A stretch of 64,000 nucleotides of DNA from Oceanimonas baumannii. Lineage in GTDB: Bacteria > Pseudomonadota > Gammaproteobacteria > Enterobacterales > Aeromonadaceae. The notes beneath the pieces were generated by a model. It made no database searches and was not told the origin of the DNA. It worked only from the letters and a program-made list of their open reading frames with translations. Shown piece by piece: positions 26,289 to 34,897 of this stretch. The stretch is taken from contig NZ_NQJF01000004.1 of NCBI RefSeq assembly GCF_002245495.1, positions 124,001-188,000 of the forward strand. Reading direction: 5' to 3'. The stretch's first letter is position 1. The number at the start of each line of letters is the position of its first letter. The position numbers were made by a program, and so were the translations under genes.

Positions 26289-28496
26289 TCAGCGCTTGTC
26301 CAGGCGCTGCAACAGTTTGCGGGCATCACTCTGATGCTGCTCATTGCCTCTTTCCAGCGCTTCGTTAAGCAGCTCACGGGCACTGTCGAAGTCATCGATT
26401 TCAATGTAGGCCCGGGCCAGATCCAGCTTGGCACCCATGCCCCCTTCATCAACGTCGATATCCACACCCTGGGCGTTCCCCAGCAGATCGGCGTAATCAT
26501 CCAGCTCCTGACGCAGCATGGGATCCCGCTGCGGTGTTAACGTCGTGCCATTATCCGTGGCCTGCATCGACAACAAGGCGTCGGCTTCCCTGTCTGACAG
26601 GGTTTCAGCCAGGATATCGTCAAAATCACCGGCCACGGAATCACTGAAAGCTCCCTGCCCGGCCAGAGAGTCCGGTGCAGGGCGCTCACTTGCAGGCACC
26701 GCTGCCGTCTCATCCAGATTAAACAGCTCGTTATCAAAGGCGGCATTAATATCATCAGAAGTGATATTGTCACCGGCCCGGGAAAAGTCCGCCACGTCGT
26801 TGGCCAGCTCTGACGATAACGGCTTGTCGTCGCTGAGCATTTCATCCTGGACGGTTTGATCATCCATCAAGGTCTCGGTCTGATCACGACCGGCTGCATC
26901 ATCGAACAACACATCGGCCTGCTCACGGCGGGCCGCATCATCGAACAGCGCATCGGCCTGTTCACGGCTGGCCGCATCATCGAACAGCGCATCGGCCTGC
27001 TCGCGGCGGGCCGCATCATCGAACAGCGCATCGGCCTGTTCGCCGCTGGCCGCATCATCGAACAGCGCATCGGCCTGCTCACGGCGGGCCGCATCATCGA
27101 ACAGCGCATCGGCCTGCTCACGGCTGGCCGCATCATCAAACAGCGCATCGGCCTGTTCGCCGCTGGCCGCATCATCGAACAGTGCTTCGGGCTCATCCTC
27201 CGGTCTTATCTCATCAGACAGAGCCTCTTCAGCCGGCTCAGCCACCTGCCCCATTGCCGCTTCCTGCTCTTCCAGTTGTTGCTGCTCTTCCAGAAAACGG
27301 GCAAAAGCATCTTCATCAATTTCAGCTTCGGGTTCAGACTGCAGTTCGGCGTCTTTCTCCTTCTGCTGCTCATCGGTGTTGAAATCAACCGCGAACAGAT
27401 CGTCAAAGTCGTTATTGTCTTCATCCATCATCAGCTCAGAAGACGTCTTTTCCTGCTCTGCCAGATCCTCTTTAGTGTGCTTGCGCCACCACAGGGTAAA
27501 CAGCGCCAGCAGCAGTAAGGCCGGCAAGGTCAGCAGCATGGCCAGATTGACCGGCTGTTTCAGGATCTGGGAAAGCCAGCCAGCGCTTTCCCCAGTCGCA
27601 ACTGCCGGGGCTGCGGCTTCATCGACTCTGGTCAGTTTCAGCTCATTTACCTCGGCAGTGAGCTGCCCAAGACGCCGGCGCAATACCTGATTATTATCGG
27701 CAAGCTCAGCCAGTTGTTCATTGGACATGGCCACCTGCTCACGAAGCTCATCCAGCAGTTGCGCCTGCAAACGCTCCAGCGCAACCTGCTCGGACCGCTC
27801 CGGGTTACCCGCCGGCATATCTTCTGTAACAGGAGCAGAAGCCTGCCGGAGCACCGTCTCGGATGGCGCTTGCTCCGCCGTGGTTTGCTGCGGTGCCCGA
27901 GGGCTGGCCGCACGGGGCTCGCTCAGTCCATTGTCAGCTGGCTGGGGGGCGTTTTTCGCCACCACCGGGGGGGAAGCGACTGCTGGTGCAGTGGCCGGAG
28001 CAGGCGACGGGGCCGGTTTGGCTTCTTTCGGTGCAGCTGCGGCTCTGGTGTTGGACTCACTGACCGGTGCCCGGGTAACGGCACGGTTACCCTGGCGACT
28101 CAGACGGCGAAATTCGGTTTCTGCTTCACGGGGGGAGCGTTGCTGTGCCTGGCTGAGCGTGGGCAAAGTGAGCATTGCCCCCCGCTGCAGGTAATTGATG
28201 TTCCCTCGCACAAAGGCTCCGGGATTAAGGTAGTAAAGTGCCACCATGGTCTGCTGTACAGTAGCTGGTGCCCGCGTATGCTGAGCAGCAATAGACCAGA
28301 GCGTATCGGTGGAGCGGATAGGCCCGTGCCGGCGGGCCTGCACCGTCACTGGCGCTGCAGGCGTCTCAGCGGCAGTTTGCGCCACTGGTGTTTCGGGGCC
28401 CCTGAGCTCAATATAAAATTCCTGTGCTGTTACCGGCAGGGTACAGCACAGCCACAGGGCCAGCACGGAATAAAGCGGTGGTCGGCGTCTTTTCAT
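26289..28496 (-). CDS. fimV: FimV-family polar hub protein
   Basis: 735 residues. Inner-membrane landmark protein linked to type IV pilus assembly, twitching and cell-pole organisation (Pseudomonas FimV, Vibrio HubP). Signal peptide (about 1-25), a LysM-like peptidoglycan domain (TDTLWSIAAQHTRAPATVQQTMVAL.., near 55-120), a Pro/Ala-rich linker, a coiled coil (near 240-285), one membrane segment (near 310-330), a long acidic cytoplasmic part with eight 13-residue repeats, and the conserved FimV C-terminal domain (GAKLDLARAYIEIDDFDSA). Start at ATG 28496; the upstream in-frame region lacks a signal peptide. Confidence 0.9.
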   Translation of the reverse strand: MKRRRPPLYSVLALWLCCTLPVTAQEFYIELRGPETPVAQTAAETPAAPVTVQARRHGPIRSTDTLWSIAAQHTRAPATVQQTMVALYYLNPGAFVRGNINYLQRGAMLTLPTLSQAQQRSPREAETEFRRLSRQGNRAVTRAPVSESNTRAAAAPKEAKPAPSPAPATAPAVASPPVVAKNAPQPADNGLSEPRAASPRAPQQTTAEQAPSETVLRQASAPVTEDMPAGNPERSEQVALERLQAQLLDELREQVAMSNEQLAELADNNQVLRRRLGQLTAEVNELKLTRVDEAAAPAVATGESAGWLSQILKQPVNLAMLLTLPALLLLALFTLWWRKHTKEDLAEQEKTSSELMMDEDNNDFDDLFAVDFNTDEQQKEKDAELQSEPEAEIDEDAFARFLEEQQQLEEQEAAMGQVAEPAEEALSDEIRPEDEPEALFDDAASGEQADALFDDAASREQADALFDDAARREQADALFDDAASGEQADALFDDAARREQADALFDDAASREQADALFDDAARREQADVLFDDAAGRDQTETLMDDQTVQDEMLSDDKPLSSELANDVADFSRAGDNITSDDINAAFDNELFNLDETAAVPASERPAPDSLAGQGAFSDSVAGDFDDILAETLSDREADALLSMQATDNGTTLTPQRDPMLRQELDDYADLLGNAQGVDIDVDEGGMGAKLDLARAYIEIDDFDSARELLNEALERGNEQHQSDARKLLQRLDKR
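26874..27185 (-). repeat. Eight 39-bp tandem repeats inside fimV
   Basis: Eight consecutive in-frame units encode (A/V)LFDDAA(S/R/G)(G/R)(E/D)Q(A/T)(D/E). Three variants alternate (SGEQAD, SREQAD, RREQAD) and the DNA copies are nearly identical, with the last unit more diverged. Such near-identical arrays expand and contract by slippage or recombination. Confidence 0.95.
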
Positions 28497-28613
28497 TATA
28501 TCGTTGATATCCCTTATTCTGACTCTGGCCGGCATGAAGAGCTACCCGGCTGACCATGGCACAAGTGTAGAAAAAAACAGTGCCAATAGGAACTTATCTG
28601 TCAGCATATTACG

Positions 28614-29744
28614 TTAATGGTTATCGGCCGCTGACGCCAAAGTCTTAAATCCCAGGCGTGCATCCACCCATCCATCGCTTAATAACAAGGATCCCAGCTC
28701 CCTGCGCTCCGCATATTCCTTGCGTAATTGATCAAAAAAGCCTGCGTGCCCCGAGGCCAGGCCACGGCGAAAGCGGCGATCATCCAGCTCAATGTCATAG
28801 ACCAGTCGCACCAGCTGCTCCAGCCGGTGCTGCTCCGGCGCGGCCTGCAAGCTGACGGCACGGACGCCCGGCGGCGGCAGCAAGTCACTGAGCGAGTGCC
28901 GTTCAGGTTGCCCGATATGCTGACACAGGGCCCGGTAGAGGGCAAACGTGCCCCGGGCCTTGCCCTCCAGGCTATAACCGGCGATGTGGGGCGTGGCTAT
29001 CAGCACATGCGGCACCAGCTCAGCCAGCAGCCTGGGCTCATGCTCCCATACGTCCATCACCAGCGTCAGGGGCTTTTCCCCTTGCTGGCGCGCAAGCAAC
29101 GTCTGGTTGTCCCAGGTATCCCCCCGGCAGGCATTAATCAGCACCTGATGCTCATTCAGTCGGGCAATGTGCTGCGCATTCAGCAAATGGTGTGTAGCGT
29201 AAGGCCCTTCGTGGGTAATGGGCACATGAAAACTGATGACATCGGCGGTTAACGCCTGTGCATAATCGACAAGACCCGACGCACCGGCATCGGCCCGGGG
29301 CGGATCACAACGCCATACCCGCATACCCAGCCCTTCCGCCCGGCGTGCCACTTCTGAGCCGGTGTTACCAGCCCCCACCACCGCCAGAGTTTTGTCTTTC
29401 AGTTGCCAGTTTTTATGCGTAGCAATACGCAACAGCGCCGCCAGCACATAATCGCCCACGGCAACTTTGTTACACCCTGGGGCACTGGCAAAGACAATGC
29501 CCCTTTGCTGCAGCAAGTGGGTGTCAATATGGTCGCAACCAATGGTAGCCGTGCCCACAAACGACAACCGGCGGGCGTCACTCAGCAGCGCTTCATTGAC
29601 ATGGGTGACTGAGCGCACCAGCAAGGCATCAATATCATGCAAGTCGGCCGCCTGCAGCTGTCGCCCCGGACGCGTTATTACCTCGGCCCATTCCCCGAAC
29701 AGCTCCTGAACAAAGGGCATATTTTCATCGGCCAGCACTCTCAT
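28614..29744 (-). CDS. pdxB: Erythronate-4-phosphate dehydrogenase
   Basis: 376 residues, against 378 in E. coli. Oxidises 4-phosphoerythronate with NAD in pyridoxal 5'-phosphate synthesis. D-2-hydroxyacid dehydrogenase fold: VVGAGNTGSEVARRAEGLGMRVW binds NAD, ATPHIAGYSLEGKARGT carries the catalytic His, and the C-terminal dimerisation domain typical of PdxB follows. Start ATG 29744 (MRVLADENMPF) with AAGGAGA upstream. Part of the conserved truA-fimV-pdxB stretch. Confidence 0.95.
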   Translation of the reverse strand: MRVLADENMPFVQELFGEWAEVITRPGRQLQAADLHDIDALLVRSVTHVNEALLSDARRLSFVGTATIGCDHIDTHLLQQRGIVFASAPGCNKVAVGDYVLAALLRIATHKNWQLKDKTLAVVGAGNTGSEVARRAEGLGMRVWRCDPPRADAGASGLVDYAQALTADVISFHVPITHEGPYATHHLLNAQHIARLNEHQVLINACRGDTWDNQTLLARQQGEKPLTLVMDVWEHEPRLLAELVPHVLIATPHIAGYSLEGKARGTFALYRALCQHIGQPERHSLSDLLPPPGVRAVSLQAAPEQHRLEQLVRLVYDIELDDRRFRRGLASGHAGFFDQLRKEYAERRELGSLLLSDGWVDARLGFKTLASAADNH

Positions 29745-29858
29745 GGTTATCTCCTTGTCAAATCCGAGGCCATTGTACTCTGTCCTTGATACCGCTTCAC
29801 TGATACCGTTCACGGCTTTCTGCTAAGCTGCTGCCCTGCATTTTTTTGAGGTTCATCA

Positions 29859-30617
29859 ATGACTCTGCGTTTGCTGTTGTATGTTGCCGTATTGCTGATT
29901 CTGCCGGTAGCCTTGGCCAGCCTTGCCTGGCAGTGGGAATGGCACTGGTTTCCGCTGCTGGATCTGGACGAGCTGCCTGCCTTGCTCGCCTACGCCATGA
30001 CCCTGACCGTAGGCAAGCTGGGCATTGGCTTTACCCTGCTTGGGCTGAGTGTGTTGATATTACACCGCTGGCGCAGCCAGCCGAGGCAACTACTGGTGTT
30101 TTTTTTCTGCCTGTTTGCCGCATTGGGCGGGGCTTTTGTGACCAAGACCGCCGCCAAGCTTTATTTTAAAGAGCCCAGACCCTATGTACTCTGGCTGGTG
30201 CAACAGGGAAAACTGGCCGACAGCAACCGTTTTTATGCCAGCCCCGAAGCAGAGCGGGAACAACAACTCCAGCAAAGCCTGAGCAACGTCAGTGAAGCCC
30301 AGATACCGGGCTGGCTGAAACATCACTGGCAGCAAGAGGTCAACTATTCCTTTCCTTCCGGCCACTCCATTGCGGCCATGACCATTGCCGGCTTTTTTTG
30401 CCTGATGCTGGGCTATCGCCATAAACCGCTCTGGATGATGCTCACCCTTGCCGGCTGGGCCGTTGCTGTCTGTTATTCACGCCTGCTGCTGGGCCTGCAC
30501 TGGCCGGTGGATATTCTTGCCAGCAGCGTGCTGGGTGTGCTGTTCGGCAGTGCCGGCGCCTGGGCCTTTGTGGTGCTGGATAAGCGGCTGAGCAGTCAGC
30601 CTGAGAACGCGCGCTAA
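29859..30617 (+). CDS. pgpB: PAP2-family lipid phosphatase (PgpB type)
   Basis: 252 residues (E. coli PgpB has 254). Dephosphorylates lipid phosphates such as phosphatidylglycerol phosphate and undecaprenyl pyrophosphate at the inner membrane. Signal-anchor and five further hydrophobic segments. All three PAP2 motifs are intact: KTAAKLYFKEPRP (near 97-109), FPSGHSIAA (near 166-174) and SRLLLGLHWPVD (near 207-218), giving the His/His/Asp active site. Single gene, ending before a palindromic repeat. Confidence 0.88.
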   Translation: MTLRLLLYVAVLLILPVALASLAWQWEWHWFPLLDLDELPALLAYAMTLTVGKLGIGFTLLGLSVLILHRWRSQPRQLLVFFFCLFAALGGAFVTKTAAKLYFKEPRPYVLWLVQQGKLADSNRFYASPEAEREQQLQQSLSNVSEAQIPGWLKHHWQQEVNYSFPSGHSIAAMTIAGFFCLMLGYRHKPLWMMLTLAGWAVAVCYSRLLLGLHWPVDILASSVLGVLFGSAGAWAFVVLDKRLSSQPENAR

Positions 30618-30688
30618 GCCGACACGCTTCGAGCCCCCCTGGGACGCTCGGCAATCCCCACTGTTGCTTCAGTCAACATCGGCGCAGT

Positions 30689-30706
30689 GTTGGGACGAGT
30701 CCCAAC
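30689..30706. repeat. GTTGGGAC palindrome, copy 1
   Basis: GTTGGGAC, two bases, GTCCCAAC. The same palindrome recurs at 34110-34127. It lies in the 160-base gap between pgpB and fabB. Confidence 0.7.
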
Positions 30707-30740
30707 CCTTTTAGCATTCATCGCTTAATCACGAAAAATA

Positions 30741-30764
30741 AAAAAGCGCCCGCAGGCGCTTTTT
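30741..30764. terminator. Bidirectional terminator between pgpB and fabB
   Basis: AAAAAGCGCC/GGCGCTTTTT with a CGCA loop: A-run on one side and T-run on the other serve both converging genes. Confidence 0.85.
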
Positions 30765-30778
30765 TATGACTGCAGGGC

Positions 30779-31993
30779 TCAGCCCTTGTACTTGCTGAAC
30801 ACCAGGCTGGCGTTGGTACCGCCAAAACCAAAGCTGTTGGACATCACGGTATCCAGCTCGGCTTCCTGATATTCGGTAACAATGGGCAGCCCCTGGGCCT
30901 TTTCATCCAGCTCGGTGATGTTGATGCTCGGCGCGATAAAGCCGTGCTCCAGCATCAGCAGAGAGTAAACCGCCTCGTGCACACCGGCAGCACCCAGAGC
31001 ATGACCGGTCATGGCCTTGGTAGCAGAGATGTAGGGAGCCTTGTCGCCGAACAGGCTGTGAATGGCTTCCAGCTCTTTGACATCGCCTACCGGAGTAGAG
31101 GTGCCGTGCGTGTTGATGTATTGCACCGGATGAGCAGCCGTCGCCATGGCCTGCTTCATGCAGCGTACTGCACCTTCGCCGGACGGAGCCACCATATCGT
31201 AGCCGTCGGAAGTGGCACCGTAGCCGGTGATTTCAGCGTAAATCTTGGCACCGCGGGCCAGCGCGTGCTCCAGTTCTTCCACAACAACCATGCCGCCGCC
31301 ACCGGATATAACAAAACCGTCGCGGCCGGCGTCGTAGGTACGTGAAGCCAGCTCGGGAGTGTCGTTATATTTGCTGGACAGAGCACCCATGGCGTCAAAC
31401 TGCAGAGCCAGGGTCCAGTCTACTTCTTCACCACCACCGGCAAAGACCACATCCTGTTTGCCCATCTGGATTTGCTCCAGCGCATGGCCAATGCAGTGCG
31501 CGGAAGTAGCACAGGCGGAACTGATGGTGTAATTGATACCCTTGATCTTGAAGGGAGTAGCCAGACAGGCCGAGGTGGTGGACGACATGGTACGCGGTAC
31601 CATGTAAGGACCCACACGACGTACGCCTTTTTCACGCAGAATGTCACAGGCTTCAATCTGGTTTTTGGAGGATGCGCCGCCGGAGCCGGTGACCAGGCCG
31701 GTGCGTTCATTTGACACCTGAGTTTCGTCCAGACCAGCGTCGGCAATAGCCTGTTCCATGGACAGGTAGGCAAACGCGGCTGCGTCGCCCATAAAGCGCA
31801 TCACTTTACGATCGATGTGTTCGGACGGGTTCAGTTTGATGTCGCCCCAGACCTGGCTGCGCAGTTTATGGTCGGCAAACTGCTGGGAAAAAGAAATGCC
31901 GGAGCGGCCGGCTTTGAGAGACTCAAGCACCTCTTCCTTGTTGTTACCAATGCTGGAGACCACACCGATACCGGTAATGACTGCTCTTCTCAT
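30779..31993 (-). CDS. fabB: 3-oxoacyl-[acyl-carrier-protein] synthase I
   Basis: 404 residues. Elongating condensing enzyme of fatty-acid synthesis, needed for unsaturated fatty acids. Nucleophile Cys in [11 protein letters not shown] (near 163), His in [11 protein letters not shown] and His in [10 protein letters not shown] complete the Cys-His-His triad. The start [17 protein letters not shown] matches KAS I rather than FabF. ATG with AGGAA upstream. Divergent from mnmC, as in E. coli. Confidence 0.96.
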   Translation of the reverse strand: MRRAVITGIGVVSSIGNNKEEVLESLKAGRSGISFSQQFADHKLRSQVWGDIKLNPSEHIDRKVMRFMGDAAAFAYLSMEQAIADAGLDETQVSNERTGLVTGSGGASSKNQIEACDILREKGVRRVGPYMVPRTMSSTTSACLATPFKIKGINYTISSACATSAHCIGHALEQIQMGKQDVVFAGGGEEVDWTLALQFDAMGALSSKYNDTPELASRTYDAGRDGFVISGGGGMVVVEELEHALARGAKIYAEITGYGATSDGYDMVAPSGEGAVRCMKQAMATAAHPVQYINTHGTSTPVGDVKELEAIHSLFGDKAPYISATKAMTGHALGAAGVHEAVYSLLMLEHGFIAPSINITELDEKAQGLPIVTEYQEAELDTVMSNSFGFGGTNASLVFSKYKG

Positions 31994-32047
31994 CTATCGT
32001 TCCTACTGTTTCAATTTGGTGCCAATTCTAACCACAAAGCATGGCCA

Positions 32048-32064
32048 AACTGGTCAGCTTTCAC
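32048..32064. promoter_or_regulatory. Possible FadR operator in the fabB/mnmC spacer
   Basis: AACTGGTCAGCTTTCAC: the first ten bases match the FadR consensus half (AACTGGTCnG); the second half is weak. FadR activates fabB in E. coli, and the site lies about 55 bases upstream of the fabB start. Confidence 0.4.
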
Positions 32065-32100
32065 ATAAAATGACCGTTTTTTCCGGCCCCGGAGCGCTCA

Positions 32101-34092
32101 GTGTCTCACCGCTTTATTACCACCGCCCATCTCGACTGGAATGACCAGGGAACCCCGGTCGCCACCGCCTTTGACGATGTGTATTTTTCCAACGATAACG
32201 GCCTGGCTGAAACCCGTTATGTGTTTATTGGTAATAACGGCTTGCCACAACGCTTTGCCAGCCACGACCGCGACCTGTTCGTGGTGGCGGAAACCGGCTT
32301 CGGGACCGGCTTGAATTTCCTGGCAACCTGGAAAGCCTTTACCGACTACAAACGGCAGCATCCTCAGGGTCGTACACGCCGGCTGCACTTCATCAGCGTA
32401 GAAAAGTTTCCGCTTTCCCGCGACGATTTGCAGCTCGCCCTGCGCCAATGGCCAGAGCTTACCATTTTAAGTGAACATATGTTAGCTGAATATCCGGTGC
32501 TAGTTGACGGTTGTCACAGATTGCAGCTTGCGGGTGATGTTTGCCTGGATCTGTGGCTGGGCGATGTGGCCGACGTTTTGCCACAAATGGATGCCGGCCT
32601 GGCCGGAAGAGTCGATGCCTGGTACCTGGATGGCTTTGCCCCGGGGAAAAATCCGGACATGTGGACCCCCGAATTGTTTGGCGAGCTGGCCAGACTGGCC
32701 CGCAACGGCGCAACACTGGCCACGTTTACCGCAGCGGGCTTTGTACGTCGGGGGCTGATTGAAGCCGGGTTTGATGTAAAACGGGTAAAAGGCTTTGGCC
32801 GCAAACGGGAAATGCTGGCCGGTTATCGCCGTACCAACCCGCGCCTGCCCTGCCCTGCTCCCTGGTACTGGCGGCGACCCGGCCAGAGTGAGCATACGCT
32901 GATTGTGGGTGCCGGCGTGGCCGGAGCGGCGCTGGCCCGCACACTCTCTCGCCGCGGTCACAGAGTGACCCTGCTGGAACAGGCCAGCCAAACCGCTCAG
33001 GGAGCCTCGGGTAACAGGCAGGGTGCCATTTATCCTTTATTAAATGGTGATCACGACACCCTGAGCCAATTCTATCTGCCCGCGTTTCTTTATGGCCGGC
33101 GCGAACTTGAGCGCCTGGCTCAGCGCCAGCCTTTTACCCACGACTGGTGCGGCGTAGTGCAACTGTCTCACGATGATAAAAGCGGTAAAAAAATCGACAA
33201 GCTGATGGCAGGAGGCTTTCCGGATGAACTGGTCACTTCACTATCTGCAGACGAGGTCAATGCCCGCACCGGCATCAAGGCCAACCTGAGTGGTGTGGAC
33301 TATCCGCTGGGAGGTTGGGTGTGCCCTTATGAACTGACTGGCGCCCTGCTGGCAGATGCCGATAATGTTGAATGCCATTTCAATACCACCGTCACCCGTC
33401 TTGCGCGCACGGAGACCGGCTGGCTTGTGCAGGCGCACGGAGCAGACGGCGAGCAGACATTCAGTGCCGGCAATGTGGTGCTCGCCAATGGCCATGCCCT
33501 GACCGCCCTTGAGCAAACTGCGGCACTGGCACTTTATCCGGTGCGCGGTCAGGTCAACCATCAGCCCACGGCCCCTTCACTGCAGGGGCTGAATACCGTC
33601 GTGTGCTATGAAGGCTACCTTACCCCTGCCTGGCAAGACATGCATTGCGTGGGTGCCAGCTACGATCGCCGTGATGCCGGGCTCGATTACCGTGACGACG
33701 ATGAAGCCGATAACCTGGAAAAACTGCGTGCCACCCTGCCCGCCCTGGCAGATCTCAAGGCACTGCCCGGTGCCGGCCGGGTGGGTATTCGTGCCGCCTG
33801 CCGGGATCACCTGCCGCTGGCCGGTGCCGCTCCTGACCACCTGGCCCATCTCGCTGATTATGAAGATATGCCCAAACGGGCGGATCAGGCGTTCCCTCTG
33901 GCAGTGGATCATGCCGGCCTGTATGTACTGGCCGGTCTGGGCTCCCGGGGATTGTGTTCGGCCCCCTTGCTGGCAGAGTTGCTGGCTTCACAACTGTTAA
34001 ATGAGCCCCTGCCACTGGGCCGCCATGTGCTGGATGCGCTTAACCCGAACCGGCACTGGCTGCGAAAATTGCTGAAAGGAAAACCTTTATAA
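32101..34092 (+). CDS. mnmC: Bifunctional tRNA mnm5s2U biosynthesis enzyme MnmC
   Basis: 663 residues. The N-terminal half (about 1-245) is the SAM methyltransferase (AETGFGTGLNFL loop, PEL and DGFAPGKNPDMW segments). The C-terminal half is the FAD oxidase that removes the carboxymethyl group (dinucleotide loop TLIVGAGVAGAALART, then the GLGSRGLCSAPLLAE end). It finishes the wobble uridine of tRNAs for Lys, Glu and Gln. It starts with GTG at 32101 after GGAG; no ATG fits the conserved N-terminus. Confidence 0.94.
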   Translation: MSHRFITTAHLDWNDQGTPVATAFDDVYFSNDNGLAETRYVFIGNNGLPQRFASHDRDLFVVAETGFGTGLNFLATWKAFTDYKRQHPQGRTRRLHFISVEKFPLSRDDLQLALRQWPELTILSEHMLAEYPVLVDGCHRLQLAGDVCLDLWLGDVADVLPQMDAGLAGRVDAWYLDGFAPGKNPDMWTPELFGELARLARNGATLATFTAAGFVRRGLIEAGFDVKRVKGFGRKREMLAGYRRTNPRLPCPAPWYWRRPGQSEHTLIVGAGVAGAALARTLSRRGHRVTLLEQASQTAQGASGNRQGAIYPLLNGDHDTLSQFYLPAFLYGRRELERLAQRQPFTHDWCGVVQLSHDDKSGKKIDKLMAGGFPDELVTSLSADEVNARTGIKANLSGVDYPLGGWVCPYELTGALLADADNVECHFNTTVTRLARTETGWLVQAHGADGEQTFSAGNVVLANGHALTALEQTAALALYPVRGQVNHQPTAPSLQGLNTVVCYEGYLTPAWQDMHCVGASYDRRDAGLDYRDDDEADNLEKLRATLPALADLKALPGAGRVGIRAACRDHLPLAGAAPDHLAHLADYEDMPKRADQAFPLAVDHAGLYVLAGLGSRGLCSAPLLAELLASQLLNEPLPLGRHVLDALNPNRHWLRKLLKGKPL

Positions 34093-34093
34093 A

Positions 34094-34209
34094 AGCTGTA
34101 AGCGGGTAGGTTGGGACCTGTCCCAACATTCTTGCTGCCCGCGCCGGTGCCAATGTTGGGATTCGCTTCGCTCATCGCCAACCAACCATAGACAAGCCGG
34201 CTTACAGCT
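34094..34209. repeat. MITE-like palindromic element with 10-bp inverted ends
   Basis: AGCTGTAAGC (34094-34103) and GCTTACAGCT (34200-34209) are perfect inverted ends of a 116-base stretch. Inside is GTTGGGAC-CT-GTCCCAAC (34110-34127), the palindrome also seen at 30689, and later GTTGGGATTCGCTTCGCTCAT, of the kind found in common proteobacterial intergenic repeats. No gene lies inside. Confidence 0.65.
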
Positions 34210-34220
34210 CCCCGAAGGGG

Positions 34221-34721
34221 TTATTCTGCCGGGCGGATCAGGCCGAGCTGACGGCCAAAGTCGTGCCGGCGCTGAAAGTCCTGCAGCAGGCTCTGAGCAA
34301 TACCGAGCTGGTGGTAGCCCACATTGTCGGCCACCTGGTGCAGTCGTGCACAATCGGCCTGAGGGGCAATCTCAAACAGGGAGCGCTCAAGCCATTCGGC
34401 CGCCAGCAAGGCGCGTTCCCGGACCAGCCGTTCGTAGGCAGTCAGCGCCAGCCGGTAGTTTTGCCATTCGGGCGTTTGAGGCCATTCCAGCGGTTCGGTC
34501 ACGGTCGCGGTCAGTGAGACCAGCACCTGAGACGGCACACAGCCCGCTTCATACTGCTCTCCGCTCAGCTGCCACGACATTCTGTAATCTACATCAGCCA
34601 GACTGGGCTGCAGCGCTGCTGAACCGTATACGTCCACGGTTTGCCGGGCCTTCAGCTCCATGGCACCAAACGCCGGCAAGGCAAGCAATGTAAGCAACGC
34701 AAAAGAAACGACTTTCACCAC
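34221..34721 (-). CDS. Secreted DUF922-like protein lacking the HExxH motif
   Basis: 166 residues with a clear signal peptide (1-19, cleavage after AFGA), so periplasmic. The body resembles DUF922 proteins, annotated as predicted zinc proteases: VDVYGSAALQPSL, a Cys in YEAGCVPSQV, the TEPLEWPQ turn, and a second Cys in QADCARLHQVAD near the end. Where the family has HExxH, this protein reads RERALLAAEW, so the zinc site looks lost. Function unknown; a non-catalytic binding role is possible. It stands alone between mnmC and corA. Confidence 0.65.
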   Translation of the reverse strand: MVKVVSFALLTLLALPAFGAMELKARQTVDVYGSAALQPSLADVDYRMSWQLSGEQYEAGCVPSQVLVSLTATVTEPLEWPQTPEWQNYRLALTAYERLVRERALLAAEWLERSLFEIAPQADCARLHQVADNVGYHQLGIAQSLLQDFQRRHDFGRQLGLIRPAE

Positions 34722-34897
34722 GCTTTCTCCCGTACGGCGCAGAAACGGATAGGATGATTATAAACCCGCTGACGTCTCAAGTCATTTGAGTCTACGGTCG
34801 AAAAGACCGCAATTGACGGTGCCGGCTGTGTCCTCAGCCTGACAAGCACCGCACAGCCCGATATAGTGCAAACAAGTATGACTGGTTGGAGTACTGC

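Noticed and set aside
26856-27518. A repetitive 220-codon frame opposite fimV
   Set aside because: Its IGLxxAGRIIEQR repeats are the reverse image of the fimV 39-bp units.
28000-28553. Cys- and Arg-rich frames opposite the fimV 5' half
   Set aside because: Composition artefact of the Ala/Pro-rich linker.
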